NCBI GenBank assembly: GCA_905183005.1 | Contig: CAJJDO010000126.1 | Coordinates: 69,454 to 133,453 of the forward strand | Source: Paramecium pentaurelia | Taxonomy: Eukaryota > Ciliophora > Oligohymenophorea > Peniculida > Parameciidae | Direction: 5' to 3' | Length of the DNA stretch: 64,000 nucleotides | In this document: positions 34,555 through 46,448 of the stretch, in pieces | How the letters are laid out: the number at the start of each line of letters is the position of its first letter | Numbering within the stretch: position 1 is the first letter of the stretch | Notes under the pieces: generated by a model | Seen by the model: only the letters and a program-made list of their open reading frames with translations | The model's database searches: none | What the model was told of the DNA's origin: nothing | Position numbers and translations under genes: made by a program

Positions 34555-35898
34555 TCAATTTTTTCTCTATTGTGCTTATGGGTTCCCAGGCTAATTAATT
34601 TATAAGATCGGAGCAACACTTTGCCTTTGAATATTTAATCCAGGATTTAAATTACCATTTAGTCTGGGCGTCACTACCTAAAATATTTAAACATTCGGTT
34701 ATTATACTTGTTAAGGGATTTTATTATTATGAAATTGATGTTGACTTCCTTATTAGATATTTTGAACATTATTAATTTGTGGATTTGAAATTTAATTCAT
34801 TCCCTAATTGTTGTAATATTGTTATTGTTGAGGCTAATTGCATTAAGTGACTAACGAGTAACATAATCTACTATTTTCTGATGTTAATTGATTTTAAACA
34901 CCTAATTAAACAGCTGGTAAACATTATTCTTGAATATTTTTAGGTTTTAAGTTTTATACACTAGGATTTTTAAGTAATTGTTTTAATTAATGTTTAACCA
35001 AGATATTTAGTTGTTCCCATTATATTCTTTTTTCTGGTTGATAGACAAGTAGATTATCCAAAATTTCCAATAGAAATGGATTAATCTTAAAACTATCATT
35101 TAATTAATCCAATATGATAAGTTTTTTAAATTAGCTTTTAACATTATCATGTTATAAGAACCATTATTTTAACCTGTTTTATTCTAGGAAAGAATCTATT
35201 TATTTTTTTAAACTTTCATTTAAAGTTATTTATAAAAGGATTTCTAAGAGAATTAAACCAAACTATAAATAAATATTTTAATTACTGAATAAGCGTCAGC
35301 AGCCCAGCTATATTAATATTGACTAATTTCTGGGGCTGAATAAGCTTCTGTTCCCTTTTTTATATGCGTTTATTATCTCTAGTTTTATTCTATTTTGCTT
35401 ATTCCAAAATCACAAATCTTGCTCTTAGATTATATAAAATACTTTGTAAATACATCTATTTTATTTTAAATCTTCTTTAATTAGAATATTTTCAGGTTTT
35501 AAATCTCTATGAATAATATAATTTTTTTATAAAGTTATATATCCATCTGAGATTTAATAAATGAAATCTAACATTTGAATAAAGTTGGATGGATCTAATT
35601 AGTATTTTGAAAGATCCTTTTCACAAATTTCTTAAAAAATATAAATATGATTCTTCTATTCTATTACACTATAGATTCTTGTTATATTTTAATGAACTAT
35701 TAATTATATTTATTAATGAACAATCTTTTCTATATTACTTTCTTCTTTTTTCTCAATAATTTTAACACAACATTTCCTATCCAAATCAGTATTATAGGCC
35801 AAGTATATTTCTGATGGTACAACAACTCGACAATTATAAACAATATAAGGTCCTAATGTAACCTTGATTTTGTAAAGGGGAGAATAGTTAGATTACAT
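34555..35898 (-). CDS. Ser/Thr protein kinase with Q/N-rich tail
   Basis: ATG 35896-35898 to TGA 34555-34557, introns 35424-35442 (19 nt) and 35263-35285, 433 aa. Kinase motifs: CCVKIIEKKEE with the Lys, IYIFQEICEKDLSKY, NYIIHRDLKPENILIKE, KICDFGISKIEQN, YSAPEIS, ADAYS-FGLILLEILL. The Gly-rich loop is poor (VVVPSEIYLAYN). The C-terminal ~140 residues are Gln/Asn/Pro-rich. It is closely related to the kinase at 32783-34451 (shared CCVKI, IYIFQE, intron position) and lies about 100 bp upstream of it on the same strand. In-frame upstream ATGs exist at 35950-35955 and 35986-35988; the chosen start aligns with that of its neighbour. Confidence 0.87.
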
Positions 35899-37056
35899 TT
35901 ATTGAATTCTATCAAAAACTTAATTAAATTAATTAAATAATAATTCTCTCATCATTTGGTTTTCTATTAGTTTTAAATAGACTTTCATGTTAACAATCAT
36001 GAAAATAAATATGATAATCTTACTTTTCTATCAAACTCATTTCATTCTGTTTTAAATTAATAAAGTATATATACTTCTGACTATTCGAATACTTATATAA
36101 TCAACTAATTAACTAATCTAATATCTTATATACATTAAAAACCTTAATAGTTTGATTATGACTTACTTTTAACAAAAATCTTGAGATTCCCTTGAATTTT
36201 ATATTTGATCGTCAATTATTTATTCCTACTATAAAATATTTCTATTCATATATTGATATATAGAAATTGTTATCTATAATTCTACTTCCAAACCTCAATT
36301 TTTTAATTTTTATTTGTTTGCTAGGTTAGGTAAACTCAATAACCTATTTTTTAATAGATATTAAAATATTTTTCTAAAATGAACTATTTAATAAATTATC
36401 TTAAATCTCTAATCAATATACTTATTATTCTCAAAATTCTACCTTTCTTAAAATCCTTCAATATTGATAACTCTTATAAAAATTAATTAATAATAATTAA
36501 ATATATATAATCTAATTTTTTAATTATTTCTTTGTTTAGAAAAATAATCAATAACAAATATTTATTCATATATTTTTAGATTTTCTTGTTACTTATAAAA
36601 TCATTAATATTAATTAATAAGTTTTAAGTATAAATTATTTATTTGCTTATGATTAGAATAACTTATTGTTATCTTCTGTTTATATTAAATAGTTATAATT
36701 ATTTAAATAACACAAATATTTTAATATAATTATTGATTCAAATGCGACCATAATTACTATAATTTTAAGTAAAATATTCTTTTAAAGAATTATTATTATA
36801 TTTTATTAAATTTAATATTTTAGACTTAATTTATAATTCAAAATACTCAATACTATTTTAATTTTCTTAATTATTTAAACATATTCTGTAGATGGAAATG
36901 AGAATATTAGATTTTACACTTTTAAATATTTAAAGTTATTATAGATTTTTTTGGATTAGAGTAGAAAAACCGACATTAATAATTTAAAAAGTATGATAAG
37001 TGTGATTTAATTTCATTAATTCTTATAATTTATTTTTTTAACAAAGCAAAATAAAC
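35899..37056. other. long AT-rich spacer without a recognised gene
   Basis: About 1.1 kb. The first ~90 bases could be an N-terminal extension of the kinase gene below it. The remainder shows no frame with protein-like composition in either direction under the ciliate code. It must hold the divergent promoters of the kinase (minus) and the RING gene (plus). Confidence 0.45.
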
Positions 37057-37526
37057 ATGAAGGAACAAGATTAAAGGCAAACTAGATTTTAATCCAAGGC
37101 TTAATAATGTGGAATATGTTATAATGCAATTGAGAATTAAGTAAAAGATGTTTGAAGGTTTAGGGAATTCTGGATAGCTGCAGTCATTCATTTTGTTCAG
37201 ATTGTATTAAAAAATGGTCTAATGTATAAAAACTTATTAATTTTAGATTGAAAACACATGTCCACTATGCAAATAGAAATTCACTTAAATTGAATCCAAG
37301 TGGAAGAGAGTATATTTTGAAATTTATTCAGGTTCATTACAAAAGTCATAAGATATCAAAACGAAAATGTAAATAAAACAAGTATCTACCATAATATTGT
37401 AGGATTTATGTTAAAGATAAAAGTCAGTCACAAAAGGAAGATCAGTTAAATGTTTTACTTGAAATCCTCATAGAGTTCATTCTTGCTGATAGTATAATTA
37501 TATTTAACCAATTAGTAAATGATTGA
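37057..37526 (+). CDS. small RING-finger protein (probable E3 ubiquitin ligase)
   Basis: ATG 37057; introns 37141-37163, 37224-37246 and probably a 22-nt one near 37452-37473; 133 aa. The spliced product has a complete C3HC4 RING: CGICYNAIENQ, then LDSCSHSFCSDCIKKW, then ENTCPLCKQKF, giving Cys-x2-Cys, Cys-x-His-x2-Cys-x2-Cys and Cys-x2-Cys. The remainder (KQVSTIILQDLCQRQ) is basic. If the last intron is not removed the protein ends at 37462 with 119 aa. The RING is certain; ligase activity and target are inferred. Confidence 0.8.
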
Positions 37527-37580
37527 AGATGATTAAAACCTTTAAATTTTTGTATATTATATATATATCTTTATTTAACA

Positions 37581-39035
37581 TCATATTGGATAATCATCAT
37601 CAGCTTCAGGATCAATAATTTTAGCACTTTCTCCTTTCATTATGTGGCTGATGATACTCTAATTGTTGGCAATTTTTTCTTCATAAGATTTCTTAAAATC
37701 TGGATAATGATATAATAGGATCTCCTCATATATCATATCTATTAAAATATTATTTAAATCTACCTTTAAGTTACTCATTTGTAAATTCATACATTTCAAA
37801 TTCAAATTCCATATTAGATACAGGAACTCTAGTGGGCTATATAATAATATATGTTAAATAATATACCTCATCACTTGGATTGTGGAGCTCCTTTAAATAA
37901 GGGTGTTTAAGAGCTTCAGCTGCTGTGATTCTCTTCTTATAATCAATTTCTAATAGTTTTTCTAATAAATCATATCCTTCAGGTGGTAATCCTTTTACTA
38001 CTCTATCCCATGGAACTTTCTCTAAAGCTCCTAATTCTTAAATAAGTTCAACTAATTTTTGTGATACAAATGTATCTTGAACTTACATTATTTTAGTCTT
38101 AGATGGTGTTCCAAGAGTTTCAAATATCATTTTAATTTATTATTTTGCTAATGATATGAATCAAAAAGAGTTTACAATTCTAGCCTCTCCATAATGTTTT
38201 TCCTCTAACAATTTCTGCAAATATACATCCAACACTCCAAATATCAACTGCTTATGTATAAGTTTTAAGACCCAATAATAATTCTGGTGCTCTATAGTAT
38301 CTAGTTTCAACATAATCTGTCATAATATTAGGATTTTATTATTATGTTTTTGTTGTCTATAACAATGCTCTGGATAATCCAAAATCACAAACTTTTAACA
38401 TACAATCCTATTTATTTAACAATAGATTTGTTGGTTTCTAATTTTTTAGTCTCATTATTATACCAAATCTCGATGTAAAATATTAGCAGAATGCATATAT
38501 TTAAGTGCTCTAAGAATCTGGTATAAAAAGAGTTTAAAATGATCTTAATTCAATTTAGCATGTTCTTTATCAATAACACGTTTCAAATCAGTGTCTAATA
38601 ATTCTGTAACACAATATCTATTTAATTTAAGATCTATATTTTTACATATCATAAAAATTCTTTCTGGATTTCGGAAGCTATATTGTAATAAGATTAACTA
38701 TCTAAAATGTTTGTTTTGATGCTTACATTTTCATGTTTTAAATTTCTTAAGATTTTTAACTCTCTTAAAGTTCTTTTAGCATAAAATCTATGCTCAAAAG
38801 TTCTCTCTATTTTTTTGATTGCTACCATTTTTTATTCTGGTATTGTTGCTTTTGTATCTTCACAACCAATAACAATACCATATGCTCCACTTCCCACTGA
38901 AAAATTAATAATTAATTTACATTATTATGTTGGCTTATATCTCTTCTCAATAATAAATTCTGATTCATCAACTTTGAATACATTGGCTGAATATGCTTTT
39001 TATGCATATTGATCGTAATTATAATTTGAATCCAT
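37581..39035 (-). CDS. MAP kinase with TDY activation loop
   Basis: ATG 39033-39035 to TGA 37581-37583. Seven introns (38897-38920, 38702-38726, 38618-38645, 38438-38463, 38148-38175, 37837-37866, 37739-37763) leave 423 codons. Motifs: LGSGAYGIVIGCEDT, MVAIKKIERTF, LHRDLKPTNLLLNK, VCDFGLSRALL, the lip IMTDYVETRYYRAPELLLG, VDIWSVGCIFAEIVRGK and the MAPK-specific C-terminal KGLPPEGYDLLEKLL. The dual phosphorylation motif is T-D-Y, as in ERK7/8-like and plant group-D MAPKs. DLKP is followed by T instead of E, which is uncommon. It should act in a cytosolic or ciliary phosphorylation cascade. Confidence 0.94.
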
Positions 39036-39072
39036 GAATTAATTTATTAATATAATAAAATATATCTCAATC

Positions 39073-39837
39073 TCATAACTAATTGACAATCTTTTCTAAT
39101 ATATCAATTGCATCACACATTACTTTCTTATTAATTTGATTAATTTCAATTATCTATTAAATAAATTATATGCTGTTAAGTACTAACTATATAATTTTTA
39201 AGTTTTCTATTAAGTGATTAATATTTAATAATTTCTAATTTTTATCCAATTATTTTTGCGAAATTATTTAATTATTTATTTTGTATACTAGTTCTTTTGA
39301 ACTTTAATCAACTAAATTTTGTTTAATTTACTTATCATTTATTTTGATTATTAAATTGAACTAAAATCCTTCAAGTTTCCTTTTGTATAATATTCTACTA
39401 CTACTATTATAATACTTATTGTAATAATAATAAAATTAGGTTATGATTATTTAATTGATCTTGATTTATGATTATATTTTATTCTTATTTTACTTCCTGA
39501 ACTATCTAACTAATTATCTATCTATTTTAAAAAGCTTGATAATATTCACAATATACATTTCCTTAATTTTTAGTATTTACAAATATTTTAAATAATTGGG
39601 AGATTTATTTTATATCTAAGAAAATGAGTATTAATATAATATTTATTCTTTTTCAGCAATATAGATTTAAAAGCTCCCTTATTTTTATTTCTCTTTTTAA
39701 AACTAACTTGTAATTATATTAAATCTGGCTTGTTACTAAATTAATTAATCTATTTCTTATTTTTAATAGTTTTATTTATTCTTCTATAATATTTGTATGA
39801 TGACAATATATTTAATTTTTTGTTTCTTCTAATCAAT
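39073..39837 (-). CDS. Lys/Gln/Asn-rich coiled-coil protein, 5' end unresolved
   Basis: A minus-strand frame stays open for 255 codons down to TGA 39073-39075. Only one Met lies in it (ATG 39556-39558), giving 161 aa; upstream codons still look protein-like, so an upstream exon with the true start is likely. The C-terminal half is a coiled coil (QKQLDKNQKLLNINHLIENL) ending in CDAIDILEKIVNQL. No family was recognised. Confidence 0.45.
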
Positions 39838-39964
39838 TCATTTCACAATTGTTTATTTTTATTATATCAGGATTGTTTGAATATATTAAGTTGGGATGAG
39901 GATTAATGATAATATTAATATAAGTCACTAAAATGAAAATTAATAAAATTTATATTATAATTAA

Positions 39965-42518
39965 ATGCAGAGCAATTGTATTTTGAAGCCACTTTAATTG
40001 CAACCTTAAGTAAGTATTATTTAAATATATTAGAAACCTCTGAAACCATTGGCTGGAATGCAATAAAATCTAAATGAACATTTTAACAATATATAGAACA
40101 TAATCCCTTATCAATTTGTTGATAAAAATAGTCCTAATATAACTATTTGTAAGATAAATGAATAAATTTGAGGTGGATTGACTCCAAAGATAACAGAGTA
40201 ATCTCTTAGATTAGTATGTGCAGAATATGGAAATGTTGTGAAAATCTCTTTACGTGCATACTATAGAGATGCCTAGGCTTAAATAATAGCTAATGTTACA
40301 TACGAAAATGCATAGTCAGCATAGCATGCTTATATAGAATTACAGAAAAAAGTAGAAAATGGATTTCATTTTTAACTTTAGTAAATATATTCATTTAGTG
40401 TAGTTATGGAGGACCAAGTTATCAAAACACATCTAAAATAGTGAAAATAAAATTACCAAATCCATAAATTAGAGGGATAATTGATAAAATAGCTAGATAG
40501 GTAGTAAAGGAAGGGATACAATGTGAATAGATTATCAAATAGAGAGAGATAAATAATAATAAATATGCTTTTTTATTTTTGGTATTTATTTAAAGATTAT
40601 TTTAGTAATCTGAAGAGAATGAATATTACAAATGGCGAGTTTATTCATTTCAGAATGGAGATGATGAAAAATAATGGAAATAAGAACCATATTATTTCAA
40701 TTTAAATGAATGCATTTATATTCCACCTTCAATAGAAGTTGAAGAGCCACCTTCATTTGCCAAGAAGGAATTGGAAAAAGCTTAAAGTAATTGTTATATT
40801 ATGATTACAGTTACAACAAAAAACAAGAAAATATAATATTAAGTGCTAGAAGATTCAGATAGATTGATATTTAGTAAAATGTTAAGGGATTTAAATACAT
40901 AGAAGTAATGAAATAATAATAGAATAATAGACATACTATAGGGAAGGCAATGATTTTTTGTATTGATCATTAGGACTGTCCAGCAGATTTAATGTTGATT
41001 TTAGAGGAATCCCTTCTAAATGATTCAACATGGTCAATGAAAGTATTTGTAAATAATAATTAAAGCTTGCTCGTTTATATTTGATTTCAGATATCTTGAA
41101 TAACTGTAATCATAATTTTAAAAGTTACATCTAGTGGTGTTTACCTAAAATTTTTAGTAATTTAGATTAGTTATTACCTTATAAAGAGAAAGTAATTATA
41201 TTTATAATTTATTAAAGATTTTGAAATTGTTGTAATGTTGGAGAGAGTAGAATTTGTTTGACCAAAAGTACTTGAAGGGATTAGAGCTATCCTTTTTGAT
41301 GAAAGAACAGTCAATCCAAATTGAGAGCATCTCCTCATAGCTTTATAAAGTCGATGGTTATTTTATTGAAGGAAAAACTCGCACATGTTGATGATGAGAC
41401 ACTTGATCGTATTTGCCGAATTAAGGGACTGTGCTCTTAGGGTTCTCGTGATACATTAATCCAACGTTTAGTTTAGCATAAGTTCTACAACCGAGCCAAT
41501 CCAGACGTTTCTCTTGAATAAGTGTCCAAATTTGTTCAAGTTTATCGTTACATTGTTGATAAGGTATTTATTATCTATATTATCATCTAATCAAAGGATT
41601 AATAAACTATTATTTCATCCTAGAAGTAATCATTTACTACATAGATACAAATGATGCAAGAATTTCTTAAACTTATACAAAAGAGGTAAATATTATATTA
41701 TCTTTAGATATAAAAATATTATAAGTAAAGAAGGAGAGGAAATAGATGCAATTGATGAAAGAATATATGAATTCAATAAACATATTGAGATCTAAAGAGC
41801 TGAAAGAAATCTTTATATAAACATAGATGGTAGAGAACTTACTGAAGAAGATATCAGAACAATTGAAGATAAAAAGGTTCAGGTTGTAACCAATTATGAA
41901 TTGACTTATTTACAACCTAAACCACCTTTGCCTCCAGTCCCAACTGATCCCATTGAAGTAATATTATTATTTATCTTTTAGATTGAAGTCTAATAATATA
42001 GAGATATTCTCTTTTAAAGTGGTTTATATGATCCTTTCAAAATAGAAGAATTCTCTAAATCCAAAAGAGCCTAATTGATTAAGGCTGATCAAATAAGAAA
42101 GGAGAGGGAAAAACAATTGCTAATAAAATAACAATAAGAATAAAGAGAGAGAGAAAGAGAGAAGGAAAGAGAGAGGGAAAGAGAAAGAGAAAGGGAGAAA
42201 GAAAAAGAAAGGGAGAGAGACAAAGAAAAAGAAAAAGAGAGAGAACGCGAACGAGAACGAGAAAAAGAAAAAGAACGTGAAAGAGAAAGAGAACGATAAA
42301 GATATCATAGTATTCTTATTTATTTCTATATATCGATAGATCGTAGTAATAAAAGAAGCAGTGCAAGTTCAGAATCAGATAAAAGGAATTAAAAGAAAAA
42401 GTTTGATACAAAAAATGATCAAAAATATGATTAAAAACATGATTCTAAATATTATAAAAGAAGATCCAGATCAAGAAGCAATTCAAGAAAAAAGAAGACT
42501 CAAAACAAAAAGAGATGA
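39965..42518 (+). CDS. U2SURP: U2 snRNP-associated SR140 (U2SURP) homologue
   Basis: ATG 39965 to TGA 42516-42518 with 13 introns of 22-33 nt (first 40010-40033, last 42310-42339); exon total 743 codons. Domain order matches SR140: an RRM (NITICGLTPKITEQSLRLVC ... NGFHFQLYYGGPSY), a SWAP/SURP domain (IRGIIDKIARQVVKEGIQCE ... EENEYYKWRVYSFQNGD), a CTD-interacting domain (KAMIFCIDHQDCPADLMLIL, ARLYLISDILNNCNHNFKSY), then a Cwf21-like acidic segment, a long Arg/Glu-dipeptide stretch at ~42100-42297 and an SR tail (KRRSRSRSNSRKKK). It acts in U2 snRNP recruitment in the nucleus. A spliceosome gene with so many minimal introns is itself heavily dependent on their removal. Confidence 0.92.
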
Positions 42519-42580
42519 GTAAAATAAATAAAGCATAAAAATATAATTATAAAATATATATTTATTCATCATATTTAATA

Positions 42581-43555
42581 ATGAATTCTGAATTTGTTTT
42601 AGAATAATTAGCCCTTGGAAAACGAATAGATGGTCGAGATCCTTTATAATAAAGGATGATTTAATGTCATTTTGGGCCTTAGAGTACAGGTGCTATTGAA
42701 TTAAGTTTGGGTGAAACAAGAGTATTAAAATCATAAAATTTAATTAAGGTATTTGCAACAACTAGTGCCTCAATAACAACACCTAATCCTATAAGACCTT
42801 CAGAAGGATTCCTTAAATTTCATTTGGATTTATAAGTGTTAAGAGATACTGGTTATATGCACAATCCAATTAAATTAGGAATGGAAATTGAAAAATACAT
42901 TGAAAAAGTAATAAAAGGATCAAAGTATAAAATTTATTAAATAAAGAGCTCTTGATACTGAGTCTTTATGTATTTTATCTGGCAAAAATGTTTGGTCTAT
43001 AGATGTAAATGTAGCCTTAATTAATAATGATGGGAATCTCTTAGATGCCATGTATTTATGTTGTATTTTCTCTCTACAACATTTTCGAAGACCTTAAGTA
43101 AGTGTCTCCCTTTAAGGAGTAAAACTTGAAATAGAGAAGCGATTAGTACCATTAAGTATACATCACATTCCTTTGAGTCTTACTTATGCAATCTTAGAAT
43201 TAAATGAATAAACTATTCTCTTATAAGATCCATGTGTAATATATTGTATTGATTTTTCTAGTTAGAAGAGGAAGCAGTTCAGAATGGAAGAATCACATAC
43301 AGTGTCAATATATATAATGATATATGTCATGTCCACAAACCTGGAGGATCACCAATAAATATTTCAATATTATAATAATTGACAACAGTAACTTTGATGA
43401 AATCAAGACCATATACAGAAGAAATAAGAAATCTCTTAATCAACAATAAGGGTTTTCCAATTGAAAAGACAGTGACATTATTCAAATTTGAATTACCTAA
43501 ATAGGCTAATGATGCCATATAAGTTGAGTAATTAGAGTAATTGTATAATTAATGA
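42581..43555 (+). CDS. RRP45: exosome subunit RRP45 (EXOSC9)
   Basis: ATG 42581 to TGA 43553-43555, introns 42722-42748 (27 nt), 42925-42946 and 43236-43261, 299 aa. RNase PH fold of the exosome ring: ALGKRIDGRDPLQQR, GAIELSLGETRVFATTSASI across the first intron, RPSEGFLKFHLDL, ALDTESLCILSGKNVWSIDV (the RRP45 signature with Trp-Val/Ile-Asp), NDGNLLDAMYLCCIFSLQHF, then DPCLEEEAVQNGRITYSVNI and HVHKPGGSPI. It is a structural, non-catalytic ring subunit used in 3'-5' RNA processing in nucleus and cytosol. It lacks the long C-terminal tail of the yeast and human proteins. Confidence 0.93.
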
Positions 43556-43591
43556 ATGATTAATAATTGTTATTTTGTTTTTATATAATTA

Positions 43592-44255
43592 ATGAATAAT
43601 TAAAATCGAATTCCAAAGGGAGATCTTAAAAAAGTTGTGGATTCTCAATTTCATTATGAAAGAAGAAAATATATTTTTTGGGCATTCAATACTTCATATT
43701 TGGGGATAGCTTTCTTTTAAATTTATTCAGATGTAGTAATTGAAGGTGGAGAGAATCCTGCCTTATGTGTTGATACTGCACTCTTGAATCATGATTTACA
43801 ATGTCCCATAGGTTTATATAAGACATTAGTTGCTTTGATTGTTGCTCATTTAATTTAGATGCTATCAGCTACAATTGGATATTTTGGTATAGATTAAAAG
43901 TCAAGAAAAATAAATAAATCGTATTCAAGTATTTAATTTGATAATATTTATTAGTATTATTGATTGGTTCATACATTTATGATTTGATAACATCATTTAT
44001 ATTATGGTTTTCATATAATACTTGGGATGATACTCCTTTTAGAAATACTAAAAATGAATTTCTAATGTTATCAATATTCTTCCCAGCTTTAATGGCAGTG
44101 GTTGGATATTTCTGTTTAAGTTAATTCAAAAAAGCTACTTTTGAAAATGCATGTAAATAATATAGATTTATTAATAAGAAATGTAATAAGCAAAGGATGA
44201 ATTATTAGAAAAATATCCATAAATCGCATCAGATGTAGTCAAATTGTTTTTATGA
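43592..44255 (+). CDS. four-TM membrane protein of unknown function
   Basis: ATG 43592 to TGA 44253-44255, introns 43929-43954 and 44153-44178, 203 aa. Hydrophobic segments lie at IFWAFNTSYLGIAFFQIYS, LYKTLVALIVAHLIQMLSAT, SILLIGSYIYDLITSFILWF and MLSIFFPALMAVVGYFCLS. A Cys-containing loop (CVDTALLNHDLQCPIG) lies between the first two. The soluble C-terminus reads AKDELLEKYPQIASDVVKLF. The N-terminus is basic (MNNQNRIPKGDLKKVV). No family was recognised; the topology resembles tetraspan vesicle proteins but this is not evidence of function. Confidence 0.7.
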
Positions 44256-44280
44256 TAAAAAAGATAACAAATAAAATTAA

Positions 44281-46051
44281 TCAAAACTCTAATTTTCTAA
44301 TATATTCAAAATTTTCTTTTAAAAATTCTTTTTAAAATTTTTCAGGCCATTTCAATTCTTTAGCCATAATTTAGAATACTTTCTCATATACATTAAAAAT
44401 GGCATTCTAATCTAAGAAACCTAATCTTGTTCTTCTAAATAAAATATCTTCAGGCTTTCTAGCTTGTTCATATCTAATTTGGTACAATATTTCTCCAATA
44501 GTATGGGGAAATTGTGGATGTAAACATTCCTTATTTTCTGGTTTTTCATGAACCAACTTTAATACATCATATGCTCTGTCTCCATATGTTGTTAAGAAAT
44601 AGGCTGCATAAGATTATGGTAAATCGAACTTATTCATCATTACTTAGATTTCTTTTTTATTATCAAATTATGTCCAATCACCAACTAATTTTGGTAGATT
44701 CTCAATCCTTTTATAATTATTTCCAATTAATTCTTAAACTTTATCTACTGTTTATTCACCCATCAATCTAAAGATTGTCCATTTACCACCCATAACTGAT
44801 ATTAAACCACTTTTTGATACTTCTATTTCATGAGTTCTTGAAACTTCTTTTGTGCTAAGAGCATTGTTTTAATAAACTAAAGGTCTTACACCACACCATT
44901 TTGATTTTACATCTTTTGCTACTTCATTAGCATCAATAGCAAATTCATCACAAAATGATTTCAATAACCACATATATTCCTCATTACTTACAGTAGGATC
45001 ATTTATAGTATTATCTAATTTTCGTTCTGTAGTTCCCATTATCATATTTCCTAACCAAGGTACCATATATAGAACTCTACCATCATTAGTTTTTGGTATC
45101 AAATAACCCCAATAACTAGATCCATATTTTTAAGGCATTGTTAAATGACTACCTGCAACTGAAACTATTCTCTTGCTAACATTAGGATCATCCATCAAAC
45201 GTAAATTGTCAGCCCAACCACCAGTTGCATTTACAACACATTTACCTTTTATTTGAAATTGTTTCTATCCAATTTTATCATATGCTTAAACTCCTACAAT
45301 CTTATTTTCTTAATTTTTCAATAAACTTTTAACTTCAACATAATTTGCCATATTCTATCCTTATCAAATAATTTATTAATATACCTTTTAGACTTGATGT
45401 AACAAGTAATTCTTAAACCATTCTAGCATCATTAAATTATCCATCATAATAAATGACACCATAATTACATTTAGCAAATTTAAAATGTTATTAGATTTCA
45501 TCTTTGCCAACAATTCTTGGAGGTTTAAAAGTATGTCCACCTGTTTAATAATATAAGTAAACACAATGATATATCAAAGACCCAAAATAATAATATCCCA
45601 AATCAAATAAATTTGTACAAGGTATTAAAGTAGGGAAATCTTATGTTAAATAAGAACACATTGATAAAAAATTAGATCTCTCTTTTAATGCTTCTGCCAC
45701 CAATTACCATTTTTCCATTCTATTTTTTTCTGACAGTTGAAATACTTATTACATATACCTTACACCTCCATGAACTAATTTTGTGGATTTACTAGATGCA
45801 CCACTTGCATAATCTTATGACTCTAAAACTATAGATTTTAATCCTCTATTTGCACAAGCGAGTGAAACACCTGCTCCAGTAGCTCCTCCACCAACTATAA
45901 TGACGTCGTATTCCTTTGATAGTGCGTCAGCTAAATGTTATTCTCTACTCTTCAATTGATAATGAATATGTCTTGAATCTCCTGCACTTTATAATTAAAC
46001 TTTTCTTTAGGTTAAAATTGAAGCTACTGCAACAAAGGCCACTCTATTCAT
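44281..46051 (-). CDS. GPD2: FAD-dependent glycerol-3-phosphate dehydrogenase (mitochondrial type)
   Basis: ATG 46049-46051 to TGA 44281-44283, one 25-nt intron (45360-45384), 581 aa. It oxidises glycerol-3-phosphate to DHAP and passes electrons to ubiquinone. The dinucleotide fold EYDVIIVGGGATGAGVSLAC, the family signature SGASSKSTKLVHGGVRYMQQ, NATGGWADNLRLMDD, GNMIMGTTERKLDN, and SVMGGKWTIFRLMGE are all present, together with the C-terminal DAO_C region. The N-terminus (MNRVAFVAVASILTQRKVQL) looks like a mitochondrial presequence or anchor. There is no C-terminal EF-hand extension as in animals. The symbol is used by analogy. Confidence 0.95.
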
Positions 46052-46448
46052 AAATAATATTTTAATAAATAGATTTTTAAACTTTAAAAATAACTAAAAA
46101 TAGTTCCATTCATTCTAATTGCTTAAATTAATTATTTTAATTTCCTAATAATTATTATTTCAATATAATATTCTATTTTTCTCATCAATTTATATTAATT
46201 CTAGATTCTTAATGAAATCTAAATATATCAATTTTTTAGAATACATAATATTATTAAAAATAATTAACAAGTTTTTAAATAATATATTATATTATTTTTT
46301 TTAAGAATATCATATAAATTGATTACATTCAGTATATATATTTTTTATAGTTAATTTAATAATGTTGCATTTTAAGATATTTAAAGGAATTAATGATTTT
46401 TGTAAAATATAAACAAAATTGAATTAATTGTGTTTTAATTAATATTTA
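46052..46448. other. AT-rich divergent intergenic region
   Basis: About 400 bp between the glycerol-3-phosphate dehydrogenase (minus) and selenoprotein T (plus). It is A/T homopolymer-rich with no frame of protein-like composition and no distinctive element. It should hold the promoters of both genes. Confidence 0.5.

Noticed and set aside
42120..42308. Minus-strand Phe/Ser/Leu-rich frame
   Set aside because: Shadow of the Arg/Glu purine tract of SR140.
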